Assembly: GCF_001540865.1 (NCBI RefSeq)
Contig: NC_033622.1
Location: 16,870,078 to 16,934,077, forward strand
DNA from: Ananas comosus
Lineage: Eukaryota > Streptophyta > Magnoliopsida > Poales > Bromeliaceae
Direction: 5' to 3'
DNA length: 64,000 nt
Part shown: positions 39,826 to 63,982 of the stretch, one piece after another
Layout of the letters: every line of letters begins with the position of its first letter
Numbering within the stretch: position 1 is the stretch's first letter
Notes under the pieces: generated by a model
The model's input: only the letters and a program-made list of their open reading frames with translations
Told to the model about the DNA's origin: nothing
The model's database searches: none
Program-made: the position numbers and the translations under genes

Positions 39826-40483
39826 ATTATACGCACCATTGGAAATGAGCTCATTGATGAGGTTGTTGTAGAACTCGACAACCTCCTTGTTGATTCCCTC
39901 GCTTAGGCTTCCATCTACACATCATTGCGAAAATTATATAAGGGTTCGAAATTTAGTTATTAACTTTGATTTTGGGCTCTCAATTCGTCAACAGTTTTGC
40001 AGTGTGATAAATTAGAAAAAAAATTATGAAAAAAAAAAAAGTTTATGGTGGGTAACAAAAGGCTTAGGCCGATTGATAACCGTTAAGAATTTTCTTTCTT
40101 TGTTTTGCCCTAAAAACGATACATTCATTGATTGTACTTCCACAAAACATTGTATTTTTTTTTTGAAGCTCTCTCCTTTCTCGCTCGTAATTTTTTTCTA
40201 CAAAAAATTTTTCATGTAAATTTTTATATTCATTTTATATTTTTGTTTTCTATGATTTGTCTATTTTACGATCGCCTTCTTTTGTTGTTTTTGTTTGTGC
40301 ACTCGTCGTAACAAGAACATCAAATTGGAGCCTTCTACATTTTGCATGTTGAACTACATTTTGCATATTGAAAACTGCACTTCTTATATATGGTACTCGA
40401 ACAACACCAAAAGCACCAAACACGTAAGTCTTTATTGGTAATTAATCAGGCGTTAATTAAGAATTTTAGATTCTACGACTTTG

Positions 40484-40484
<1 letters not shown>

Positions 40485-40537
<53 letters not shown>

Positions 40538-40724
40538 TGATATATATCTGTAATGTTCTACTTATGGTGCCAATAATGTAGATTTTTTATATATTAATTT
40601 CCAATTTCTTGTATAAGAATCTGAGTGATTTCTTTTACGCTCTCTTATTGTGTTTATGTACAAGAAATCGTTTTCGTTTCATTGTTGTAACTTTTCATGA
40701 GTGCGAAGGTAATTTTACACTTTA

Positions 40725-40783
<59 letters not shown>

Positions 40784-40790
40784 TAATTAA
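40485..40790. repeat. (AT)n and (GT)n microsatellites
   Basis: An (AT)n run at about 40486-40535 and a (GT)n run at about 40730-40782, both inside the BGLU-2 intron where exons 3 and 4 are missing. Confidence 0.9.
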
Positions 40791-41603
40791 TTAGTGAGGT
40801 GTCATTAATTCGATATATATATGCCGTACACGGTCCGTGCCTAGCTGAGTAAAGCCTAGTTCGGGATTGTGTTGTCGATAAGAAGTATNATATATATAGT
40901 TTCAGACCACTTTTCTAGACAAAAACTTGTGACACACTCTTGGTAATCCCCTTCTCGATCGTGCCTTTTCACCTGCTCTAAAATAATCATACCCTGAGGA
41001 ACACGGTATATATTAAGAGTGGGTTAATTAAGCCCTCTCAATTCAATGAGATTCGGAATCTGATTCTCCACAGTACGTACTGCACATTTTGACAAGCAGG
41101 TAATTAAATCTTCATTACTTTATTTTCTCTTTTCAGTATGTAGCAAACTACGTACTCCATAAACACTTGATCTCAGCTGCGCATCTTGCTTTTGCATTCT
41201 TAGTTCCAAATCTTATCAAACTAACATGAAATTGTGATGATATTCTTAGCTCCAAATCTTATCAAAATTGAGATAAAATTACCTGAGTGCGCGTGAGTAA
41301 AGGTGTCCCAAATGCTTGGCCCTTTACCACCTTCCATTGCAGCACCTTCCGACTGTGCTAGCGCCGCGAATTGAATCAGAAAAGCATAGAGTTAAAGATT
41401 TAAGCTAGATTATTAATGGAATTAATGAATTGATTGCATGTACGTACCTGGTAGGATGAAGAGGAGGTTCCGAAGATGAACCCATCCGGGAAGCTGCTTC
41501 GATTGAACGAGGAGCATGCGCCTCTCTCCAAGGTCACAGCTACCACCAGTAGTACTACAAGAAGATCAGAAAGAAGAGAACAAATTTTAATTCCAATTGC
41601 CAT

Positions 41604-44600
41604 GCCCCAAATGTTCTCAAAATTATCTCAATTAGATGACTAACTAACTAATTTCTTGGCTGAGTAATCAAAGCCATATATTTATGGAAGGTAGGGGACA
41701 GCAAGCACGTACGACTTGTATTACTTAAATGCCGTCTTTAGTCAAAAAAATTTAAAAAAAATTGTCATCTGGCTACACGAGCAACGTTTAAAAAAAAAAA
41801 AAAAATTGTTGTTTGGACCTGTACTCTTTCTTTTAAATAAGGTATATTCTTGTTTAATCGAAAAATAAAATAAAATAAAATATATGCATATATTGCTTGA
41901 GCTATTTATGCACTGCTAGTCTAGCAGTGCAAAATCACATTTAATATTCTCAGATTATGTAATTAAGTATTATTTTTTTTTTATAGAGAAAGGAAGTATA
42001 GTACTCGCTTCGTTTATTTTTAAAAAAATAAACTTAGTTGAAAATGTAAATAAATTAGAATTCGAATTTGGGACCTCGAGTATCAATTTATACCCTGTGG
42101 TTTCGCGCTTTCTCACTTTAGTATCCTATGATTTAAAGTCCATCAATTTAGTCCCTGTGATTTCATTTTTCTCTTTTTATCGGCTCCTCTGTTAATATTT
42201 CTCATTTCAGATATCCTACCTAGATTTATCGAATATTTACTTTACTACTTTAGTTTAAACTTTGTCACTGATTTTTTTTCTCCGTTAATATTTTGTTAAA
42301 CTATATACAAAAAATTCAGATACCCTACCTAAGTTTATTGAATATTCACCTTTGTACCCTTTAATTTTAACTTTGTCACTGATTTAATAAAAAAAATTAG
42401 TGTAATGAATAATAAAAAAAGAAAAATGAAAGCACAAAATACTAACTTGATATACTTTAAACCATAAAATATTAAAATAAAAAAGTGTGAAACTATATGG
42501 GCTAATTTGATACACTTTAAATTACATAATACTAAAATGAGAAAAATATGAAACTACAAAAAAAAGGTATTTAAAATTATAATAAAAAATTTCTTCTTTT
42601 CTCAGACCTTGAGAAAAGACTTCACGCACGCGCGTCTACCTTTCTCTCGCCGGACGGAAATTCTTCATTTTGTTCTTTAAAATCCAATTTCAGGTAAGAT
42701 CTCAACCTCCTCTGCTAAGGAAGTCAATGTTGGCTCCGGCACGCTACCAATTGAAATGTTTTCGAGGCTCATATGCTGTGAACTATACATCTTTTTCATT
42801 ACTAAAAAGAAAATTTGTCTAATCTTTCAGAATTTTAAATTTTTTTTTACATGTTCTTTCGATTCATGTAATTAATTTACGCCCTGAAAAAAGGTTATTG
42901 ACTGTAGTTGGTGCAATCGTTTATTGGGTTCCTAGCTATATGTATTTATAGAATCCGGCTATAGTACTTCCAGAAGCGTAAAAGAGTTAGTGCGTTCAAT
43001 TTTTTAACCCTTGTGTTAACCCTTTTGATCATTTCTAACATTCAATTAATATTATTTTTTTATGGGGACCAGTAAATTCTAGAAAGACCATTCAATCTTA
43101 GGAGGAGATTAATCTTAGAAGGAGATTACTATCATCCCAACCGTACAGTTTTTAATTCAAAGACTAAAAAGTCGAAAGTGTCAATTCCTTTATGTTTTCG
43201 AAATTATAGTAACTCTACATTTAATGATCGATATGGTGCTTTCTGAATTTAACGGTTTAAAACAATCCAAATTTGATAAAATTTTTATATATATTTTTTT
43301 CACTATTTAGAGTAAGATCAGTAGTTTTAATCTTAAGTTCAAATTTTTTATCATAATTTTTTATAAAATTTTTATTTTCAACCGTTCATTTTTAAACTAC
43401 TCGTTTGATGTGTAAATTATGTCGAATAATTATGAAATTCAATTTTCAAATACTTTCAATAGCATAGATCAAATCTAACTGAGCCGATCATCGATTTGAA
43501 AGCCAACTTGGTAGTATGGAGGCATATATTTATCCAACTCTACATTTCATTTTGAGTTGTTGTTGAATAACCCATGCATAATTTAAGCTACTTAGCCAAG
43601 ATATTACCTCTTAATTTCATTCTGTGCAGTAACAAGGTAGGTTGATGTTACAAAAGGTGCTTAATGTAAGAAGGTAAATGCAGCATACTTTGTCCAAAAT
43701 GCATGCTCTCCATATTTGTATTTATCCGTTTATATATTACAAATAGGGTATCTACACTAGGCGACCTAGGATGGTTTTTGTATAGAGATCAATATGTTCA
43801 CCTGCATATCAAAATCACCGCTCTTACGAAAAACGAAGAATAAGTCATGCAAATTGGAGCAAATTAAAATTTTCAGAAAAATTAATGTAGACGGAGCACA
43901 GTTATATCATTATTTTTCCGCGGTTCACAATATTCTAAAGTCTAATTTTACAATAAAACAGAATGTTTTTAATATTTGTTTAATTATTTGTCTCATATTG
44001 AAAATGGTTCGTCACTTTGTTAGTAGTTTTTTTTTTTTTTCACCTCCACCGGAGGCCTCTATTGCCTTACTTATGTAGCCTAATTTATCAATCTAATTAA
44101 TGAAGCGGAAAGCGTACTATTTTTTTCTCAAAAAAAGAAAAACTTTTTTTTTTGCAAAAAAGGTACAAGAGTCTAAGTGGGAAGCATATACGTTTTACAA
44201 GCTTTCAAGCACATTAGAAATTTTCAATTACAACGACATATTGTTTTCTCTAGATTTCCTACTTGTAAATTTTTTTTTTTTGAGAGGAAGACAGCACGCT
44301 ATCCGTTTCATTTATTTTCCTGTGTGTAATTAGTCGAAGAAACTCAATATTTCAACAAGGCATTGGATAAGAGATCTAGAGATCTAGAGACGTACGCTTC
44401 GGTGATCAATAAATGTGACTAAAATTTGGCACATTAATAATATTTGTTTAATTGTCATATCAACAAAACGTCCTCTCCCCCTCTCTCTCTCTCTCTCTCN
44501 CAACAATAATAATAATAACAATAGATTATAAAAAATATTAGTAATAAATCTTCGAATTTCCGTTCTTCTATATTTTTTTTAATATATTTGTCTTTGTTTC

Positions 44601-45194
44601 TTGAAGGAATACTATCACGTAAGAAACCTAAAAGTGTACTCCAAAATGTATTTAACAATATAAGACTTTTTTGATGCATTAGTTTTGCTAGCTAGTGGTT
44701 CGGCTTTCAAGCTCGATGCTCACGTCAATTACGTATTTTGAGCTCCGCTCATCAACTAAACTCGAGTACACGGGAGTAAAACTTGTGCGCTATTTGTGCG
44801 GCAAATATGATCCAACAGTTTGCCGAAAACAGATAACTCATCTGAATTTCTCAGTGATCACATATAATTAAATAAAGTTTGATGCCGAACAATTCAATAT
44901 TGTCACTTAAAATGGACGTACTTCTTCAGTGCCACTGAATTTAATAGTTCTCAAGTCAGAACAAAGAAAAAAAAAACGTAGATAACTTGAGATCGATCAC
45001 CACCAAATACGTACGTACTCAAATTAAACAAGTTTCAAAGACTACAGTACTCGATGAACCGAACAACAAGTTTCAAGGACTACAGTACTCGATGAATCGA
45101 ACAACACGGTTTTCTCAAGGAACAAAAAAAAAAAAAACCACTGAAAACAGCAACCCCTAAAACTAATTAACTCCTAATAATTAGAAAATGGCAA
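41604..45194. other. BGLU-2/BGLU-3 spacer with repeat remnants
   Basis: No gene. Contains a SINE remnant on minus (about 41970-42085), a degraded relative of the fold-back MITE (42090-42590), a dispersed-repeat copy (42955-43215), a LINE 3' end on plus (about 44030-44148, ending in TCTCAAAAAAAG), a SINE-tail remnant on minus (about 44265-44325), an N at 44500 inside a CT run, and a 38-bp tandem duplication at about 45027-45104. Confidence 0.55.
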
Positions 45195-50445
<5,251 letters not shown>

Positions 50446-50589
50446 GGCGCCTGCGCTGCTGCGCATGCAAACCCAACCCTTCTCCCCACTGCTCATAAAT
50501 AGCAAAGAAGATGGCACCGAAATTACCCAAATGCCCTCGCTCTCAACGTACGTAACGTTCATTAAATGAGGATGCATATAACGCACTAA

Positions 50590-52707
50590 TTACGACGAAA
50601 TTTGACGGAAAGCTAGTGCATGCATGTGTCTTTTCAGATACATGTTTCACGTGGTAATTATTTTATTATTTATTTTTGGGCCTTGTGCATGGTGATGGAA
50701 TCAGGACATGCTTTAATTTCCACGCCAGCGTACCCCGCGGGTGTTCCCAAATTCAAATTTTACAGGGATTAAGAATTAGTGCAACCATAATTTGCATGGA
50801 TCCGGAGGAATTTATTTTTTCTACCCGTCAAATTTGAGCTTAGCTGTAGGAGCTTCCTTAAGATGCATGCCCGTGGGTACGTAACCAAGTAATAAAGCAT
50901 TAATGTCAATGTTTTAATTAAATAAGACTCTTTTAATTAAATAATATATTATTTACTACAATTGGCTGGTAAGTAGATCGATATTTAGCAAGTGGATGTC
51001 TCGATACGCAGAGAAACATATTTGATCCGTAGCCGTCGTTATAGACGTTAATCTGAGGTCCCATTATTACTTATATTTACATTTCCATAATTTACAAACG
51101 TATCTAGCACAATTAATTAAGAACTTGATGGTTAGTATTCGAGATTTACTTAAGTTTAAAGTTTGATTAATTCACATTAAATTTCTAACTGAGTTTATTT
51201 ATAAAAATAAACAAAGGTATCATTTGGTTCGGGGATAAGGAAAAAGTGGCTATTCCAGGAATAGGTATAAATTGAGGTATAAGCGAGGATTAGATCAATT
51301 TTGCGTTTGGATGAAAATTAGGTTATTTCTGGAATAAAAAAAATAGCGTTTGGTTAGGTAAAATGGAATAAGAAAGATAATGGGTTTTGTAAATAAAAAA
51401 TAATGATATTATCCACTTATTATATTTGAATTTAAATTTTTAAATTTTTAAATTTATATTTCTAAATTTAAAATTTTAACTTTGAAATTTAAAATCTCAA
51501 ATTTTAAATTCAAAATTTTAAATTTTAAATTTCAAACTTTAAATTTAAGATCATATTTAAATTTAAAAAAATATAAAATATCAAATTTTAAATTTCAAAA
51601 ATTTAAAATATCAAAATTTAAATTTAAAATTTAAAATTTATAATTTAAATTTTAAACTTTAATTTTGAGATTATAAATTATAAATTTTAAAAATTTAAAT
51701 TTTTAATTTTTAAAATTTTAAAATAAGAATAGTGGTGGGAACAATTAATAAAAATAATTTATTATAATAAATTTATAAATTTTTTAAAAATTCTACTTAA
51801 ATTTAAATTTAATAAAAAGAATTTATTATAATATTTAAATATAATTTATTATAAATTTTATTATAATATTTAAATATAAATAATATGTATTAATATAGTA
51901 CAATTAATAATTTTATAATAAAAATAATGTATTATAATATATAACATATTATATTTATATAATTTAGTTTAATTCAATTTATAAGTTTAATTAAGTTTGA
52001 AATTAAGCATTGGAATAGCACTATTCCACCAAAATGGTGGAATAGCAAATCCCTTGCTATTCCGGGATAACCGAGAATAGCAAGGTTTGACCGGGATAAA
52101 ATATCCCGGCCAAATTTCACCCCGTTTGGCGGAATAGCGGGGATAACTTTCGTTATCCCCGCTTATCCAGCGATCCAAACAGGGCCTAAGAGAATAAACA
52201 AAATAGTGCACATTATGCTCACTGTCGATCATCTGGGGAGAAGTTATAAGGGGTTTTTTTTCTTCCTATGGGCATGTCGGATCATCGCTTTAGGTATATT
52301 TGATCAGTTTTTATCAGAAAAGAAAGAAGTAATGAACAAATTAAAGCGGGTATATATATATATAGCTTGTTGTTTTTATCTCTCGACCAAAAAAAAACAG
52401 AACAACTTTCCTATAATTCGTAAACAGTTTCTAAACCCATACGTCGGAATTGAGTAATAAAACTTGAAGTTCAACCTCCAATTTATTAAGATATTCGTTG
52501 CATGATTTATATATATATGATCAGACTGTAGCAATATTTTTATCTATATTTCAGGTAAATGACGATTTGTATTTGGTTTCAAACTCGGTACAAAATTAAT
52601 TTAAATTGATAGGCCATGGGATATATGCATGCCTTTCTAATTAGTTGAGTTTAGAATGTCCTTTACTTTTGAATTTGCATCGAACCTGACATAATAGCAA
52701 GAAGAAC
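50590..52707. other. BGLU-3 upstream region and spacer
   Basis: Promoter of BGLU-3 lies just above 50445. A plus-strand partial SINE is at about 51118-51214, and the large MITE described separately fills most of the rest. No gene seen. Confidence 0.5.
51215..52188. mobile_element. Possible long Tourist-like MITE, about 970 bp
   Basis: Left end GGTATCATTTGGTTCGGGGA; complement of the right end GGCCCTGTTTGGATCGCTGG. Both ends carry GGATAAG and repeated GGAATAGC/CCGGGATA blocks. The core (about 51420-51970) is almost pure A/T built from ATTTAAATTT units. A target duplication is not clear, so the limits are approximate. Confidence 0.5.
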
Positions 52708-53217
52708 CACTGCAACAAAAATGATCTATAGCGATACTTTTAAATATCGGTATAAATTAAAAAAAATAATGCTGGCTAAATTATTGACACTTTTAAAAAG
52801 TGTTGCTATATGTGGGGTCGCTAGATATATAGTGATAGTTAAAAAGTGTCGCTATAACATAAAAAGAGTGCTGCTAATTTACCAACACTTATTTAAGCAT
52901 TTACCAATCGTCGGAACTCTACCTCGTTGACTGCGGTGGCGGAGGAGGACGAGAGGAAGGGATCTTCGTCTAAGATTTTAGTGGATTGAGTGAGGGGAGA
53001 AAGAGACATGGTAATTGATTTTTTTTTTTCTTTTCTATTTGTAATCGGGCCGAATGGGCTGGTGGGCTGGGTTGAGTAGAGTAACATTTTATTTTTGGTT
53101 GGATTGGACTTTATATTTAGACATTAATAGATTTTTTTTTTAAGTTTTGGCATAAATGTGACACTTATACAAAAGTGTTCCAAATATGTGTCCCTATAAC
53201 CTAATTCTATTATAGTA
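52708..53217. mobile_element. Non-autonomous CACTA element, copy 2
   Basis: A 510-bp element, begins CACTGCAACAAAAATG and ends CCTAATTCTATTATAGTA. Perfect 3-bp duplication AAC at 52705-52707 and 53218-53220. It is the inverted counterpart of 2776-3277 along its whole length, including the GTCGCTATAA subterminal repeats and a central GC-rich block with GGCGGAGGAGGACGAGAGGA. Confidence 0.85.
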
Positions 53218-55273
53218 AACAAGATTTTTTTTGGCTTACTTTTCATTCTAAATGGGTCGGAGTCTATGGACCTACTATATATAATTTGCCAATTGCTATA
53301 ACTAAGTAATTAAGTTACTTCTCAACCAGTTTTAATATTGTCTAATGGATGCGATGTTTAAATATTACATCTCACCCCCATTTTTTTGTTTTCTTCTCAA
53401 AGGGGCCTATATATAGGCCCTCTCATCTAAGGATCCCCTTCCAAAATCCACCTTTTATATTTCTCGAGAAGCTGCAATTAATTTGGAACCTTGACATTTT
53501 AAACGCACATGCATATTTTGAACCCCAGATTCATCTAAACAGCTCTAAACTTAAAAATATTAAGGTCCTATTTGAATATATATTTTATTCAGTTTATTAT
53601 TTTAATATACTTAATGAGTTTGTACATTTGATAGATAAAAAGTGTGATAAAGTTCTTAGAGTGAGATATCACATTTGAGTTTTAAGTCATATTTTTAGAT
53701 ATAATATGCTATTTTATCAGATTATGAATAGTAAAACATTTAAAAAAGCAAAGTCAAACTGCTAATAATTATATTGAAAAATATTAGAGTTCGTAATATT
53801 GACGTATACAAGCTTCAAAAATATATAACCTCTATATATAGGGTTATTATTAATGGGCCTGGACAACTTGCTGGAAAGAATGAAAGATCCCACGTGCTTC
53901 ACGCAGAAGTTAATTTGTGTATAAATATTAAAACACTATGCACTTCATGGAAAATAAATTCTTTGTTGACTTACACGAATTCTACCTAAATCCACAATAA
54001 ATACATCAACTACAATAAAGGAAACTTCTCAACTTTCCACAAAAAAAAAAAAAAACATATATAATAATTAATAAGATAAACTATGAAAAAGTACTCTGCT
54101 ATATATATATACTCTTTTGATTATTCTAGTTCTTGAATTAATATAATTTTTCTAGGGGACTGCTAAGTAAATCGTAAGAGAGGATCACTATCATTCTAAT
54201 CTTGCAATACTTGATCTAATGGTCAAAAAATTAAAAATACTAAATTTTTTATATTTTCGAAAGCATAATAGCTTTACAATCTATATAGTCCTTTTAAAGA
54301 CACGAAGATAACGTCTCGATCGGCCGAGATTCGAAATGATCTATGCGAAGAAGTAGAATCCACCATACAGCACATAAATTAAGCTCTTGTCAGGAGGAAA
54401 GAAAAACAAAATGTCACTGACTCACTGGTCTGATTCGAAAAGGACAGTGGCCAACTTAATATATATAGTGTATTTTGTGTCTATGCATAATTTTTCAAAT
54501 ATTAAATGGGCTGTACAAGGGGTCTAATTTTGCAGAGTGCATTTAAATAGTAACATAAAGAATACACTATATTTTTAAATTGATAAACAACTTATTGTCA
54601 AAAATCGTAAATTGGGACCTCTGAGCAATTACTCCAAGCATTATAATTTGATCTAATTAAGTTAATTAATAACCTCTCATATATCATATCATGCATGCAA
54701 AACAATTATAGATTGCATGATTTAAGCATTGTGCAAATTAAAGAGTTTTTTATAAGTTGAATGTGCGAAGAAGTAAAGGAAGCTGGCGATCGACAAACAA
54801 AAGTTGAGATAAATCAAACTAATTAAGTAACAATTAATTCCGTAGAATATATATCTCTACCTTTCAAGGAGCACATGCACTAATTAATTCTCTCAAGGTT
54901 TAGGGTTTTACATAGACCAAGCAACAGTCATATTATTTAAGGGGATCGAATTAATAAAGTACAACCAACGAGAAAGTACAAAAAATTAAAGAGAAAAATA
55001 GAAAGGACTCATCTAGCTATAAGCCGCGAAACAAGTACAACATATGGCTCGTGAGCTCGCCTAGATCACTAGCCGATAATGACCACTAAATTGAAATTTG
55101 AAATTCAAATTAAATGACTCTCACATGAATTTAAAAAGAACAACACGCAAATGAAGAAACTACAGCTCTAGCTAGTCTCGGAGATCGCGGATCGATGTGT
55201 GCCGAACACATCAGTTATCTAAAATACTTAATACATTAATCAACACGACAGATATGTAGGTTGTGATAATTAA
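53218..55273. other. BGLU-4 downstream spacer
   Basis: AT-rich, no gene seen. A weak copy of the dispersed repeat may lie at about 54160-54275. Poly(A)-like runs near 54040. Confidence 0.5.
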
Positions 55274-60936
<5,663 letters not shown>

Positions 60937-62000
60937 GTTGCAGATATATGGCTTGTAGCTAGCTAGCTTCGAGTTTTGCCTTCGAGAAGCCTATGAAAAA
61001 TTATAGCTGCTTCTCGCTCCATATATAGATCAAGAAAAGATGCTTCTAAGATTACCAAAATACCCTTATTATTATATATATATATATTATTGCGCAGGAA
61101 GTGAGACAGACGTGTTGATTCAAATAATAATTAATTAAAACAAGAGAAGACCAAGCATTTTGATCATGCTTGTGTTTTTCCGGAATTGCCACTTGTTAAT
61201 TAAGTTGAACAAAATACATTTCAATTGTTTAGGAGCTTCACTATGCGTACATTAAAAGTACCCACATATGTGTTCCCAATCCAATTTTTGTTACACGATA
61301 TACCTGCGATATGTTGGTTTGCGCTTATAAATTTATATGGTTCGTCACGTATAATGCTCAAATTTTAAAACGTACCGTATCGATAATGGTTTAGACTATT
61401 TCATCATTGAGTCACTGTGCATGTGGATTGTGGAGGGTCCTCATTTCTCAATTTTCCGTTTCCTCGATTAGCTAGGTGAGTTTATTTGGGCACGGTGCAC
61501 TTTGGCGTGGGATCAACCATTCTTTTTTTCAAGTCCAAGTCACAAGCCAGGGAAAGTACTAAGAACGACAACACTTACTCATCTCATGCCCAATGGAGAA
61601 TATATATATATATATATATAAGCGCACACCCTTTTTAGATTTCAAACTAGGGTTCTTACGATCAAAACATGTACCCCGCACGTTTTTATTACATGGTCTA
61701 TTGCGCGCTCAAACGTGTTTGGACGCAGTCTTGGTCTTACTTTCCTTTCCTTTCCAGTACGCTCACGTCAAGCGGTGTCATGGACGCCAAAAAAATAAAA
61801 AAAACAAAGATAATTAGATTTAACCAGGTAATTATATTATATCAATATTAATTAGAAGGCCAATCGTGCAAGTAACCTTAATGAATGCGTGCATCATCTT
61901 CAAGTTGGACATACGACTCACCCGGCCAATAATGTGAGCGTAAGGCCATGTTCTATACAAAGACATTTCAATTTAGCACCTTGCTTAAAATATAAAAATA
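60937..62000. other. BGLU-4 promoter and spacer
   Basis: The BGLU-4 promoter lies here; TATATATGG on minus near 61019-61027 is a possible TATA box, about 85 bases before the ATG. An (AT)n run lies at about 61598-61620. No gene seen. Confidence 0.45.
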
Positions 62001-62001
62001 A

Positions 62002-62140
62002 TTTTTTTTTTTTGAGAAATAGATAGCAATCTATCTACTTCATTCATTAAGTCTAATGAACTGGGCATACAAGTTGGAGGCAGCTTAGGCCTCCGAGTAA
62101 GCGGCAAAAAGGTGAAAAAAGAAAAAGAAAAAGAAAAAAA
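62002..62140 (-). mobile_element. LINE 3' end fragment
   Basis: On minus it reads TTAATGAATGAAGTAGATAG, a degraded hairpin, TATTTCTC and poly(A). It matches the 3' end of the LINE at 56412-56838. A purine-rich stretch (AAAGAAAAAG repeats) follows. Confidence 0.65.
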
Positions 62141-62149
62141 GGGGAGGTA

Positions 62150-62330
62150 AGTGAGGGCGTCAAAGCAATGTTGCCCGTTTGCATATATATTCTTATATAT
62201 CAAAAATATATATTTGCGTCAAAGCAATGTTGCCCATTGGCGTCAAAGCAATGTTGCCCATTTGCGTCAAAGCAATTTTGATATATATTTTTATATATCA
62301 AAAATATAAAAATAATTATTGCCCATTTGC
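62150..62330. repeat. Local tandem repeats (GCGTCAAAGCAATGTTGCCC)
   Basis: The unit GCGTCAAAGCAATGTTGCCC recurs four times with small changes between 62157 and 62277, mixed with TATATATCAAAAATATA palindromic blocks. Confidence 0.8.
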
Positions 62331-62723
62331 ATCACTTCTCGGTCTATAGTCGCTATCCCACTGTTTTTTTTTTAAATTAATAATAATATAAAATTATTTA
62401 ATATAATTTATTTTTTTACTGATATAATTTTACGTAAAGCATCAATTATACGTCTGAATTGATCTACCCAATTTACTGCATACTTAAAATAATAATCGAA
62501 TTAAAGCTGAACATGAGCAGATGTTCTTCTTCATTGATGAGTTGTCGAATTAAATTGATAACCGATAATTGGACATTTAACTAATTTATGTCATTCTCTT
62601 TCATTGAATATAGGAATCATTAATATTTCGTTGACTTGGATGTTTGGGGCCAGCTAAAGTAGTGGCAACCATATTGTTAAAATGGATGAAAATTTTTTGT
62701 TATAGAAAAATAATTGATAAGCG

Positions 62724-62762
<39 letters not shown>

Positions 62763-62870
62763 CAAACTTCTTCGCTTTATACTGTTTTTTCAGCTTTTTG
62801 GCCGGATTTTAGCCGGAATGATCGAGTCATACTTAGCAACTTACACAAATTTACATAAATATAAATACCT

Positions 62871-63023
62871 TTTTTTTTTAGAGAGAGATAGATAGTACGC
62901 TACCCGCTTTGTTTATTTTATTTAGAAACAAACTTAGTTGGAAATGTGAATAAACAAGAATTCGAATTTGAGACCTCAGATATCAATCACCAAGTCCTTC
63001 GCCACTTGCTCTAGGGACGGTCA
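62871..63023 (-). repeat. SINE copy
   Basis: Minus-strand SINE: tail at 62871 with poly(A), GGTAGCGTACTATC-type hairpin, B-box-like AATTCGAATT, A-box-like AGAGCAAGTGGCGAAGG. Target duplication not clear. Confidence 0.75.
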
Positions 63024-63912
63024 ATATATTTTAAAATTGAGATTGAAAATATTAAATGTGAACAAGAGCATCTATATATAAGTAGTTAGGCGTAAAATTT
63101 TATAAATTTTTAAAACTGATTTCCTATACATCAAGTAATATCAAACTCAACGATTCATAATTTTCAACATAGGGCAATTTCAGAAAATCTCGATAGAGAT
63201 TTTCAAAAACAATGATACTTCTAATATCCAAAATCAAAATTTCTTTTGGCGAAAATATAGCATGGTATCACTTCATTCATTTAGGAAATAAAGTAGGGTA
63301 CAAAGTGAGACAGCTAAGCCTACAAAACTCAAAATCAAAGTTAACTGATATGATTGTCAATTTGAAAGTTTCATCACAAAAACTAATTTGACAGGATAGA
63401 GACTTCTATATTTTTAAAAGCCATTTAAGCAAAACAAGCTAGACAAAAATCTTAAAATGGTTCCAAAATAAACTATTCTTACTTATTCCTATTATAAGAG
63501 TACTACTTCATACCAAGAGCACCGTGCTCTGATGTGACTTTCTACTTTTTTTTCTTTCCTTTTTTTTTTTTCCCCTCTCCTAGCCTCCCTCTTCCTTATT
63601 TGCTTCTTATTTTTATACCTCTTTTTGCCTGTCTTTTGGAAGTCCTAGCTATTTTCATCATATACACTCAATTTATTTCACAGATAAAATTAGGCTTGAA
63701 ATACTATTAATAACATCAATGACTTGATACTATTAAGTTTTCTGACATTGGATTAAAAAATATATGGTTAGGATGATATAGGCCTCCTAGGGTTGAGTGG
63801 GTGGTTGGTTGAATAGTATAATCGAATAGAAGGAAATGATAAAAGAAGTAAATTTAACAGCAGAAAACTTAATAGCACAAAATGATTCGTACTATTGATA
63901 GGATCCCAGCCG

Positions 63913-63982
<70 letters not shown>

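Noticed and set aside
61669..61851. Short plus-strand frames near an (AT)n run
   Set aside because: No recognisable domain, AT-rich codons, no splice context.
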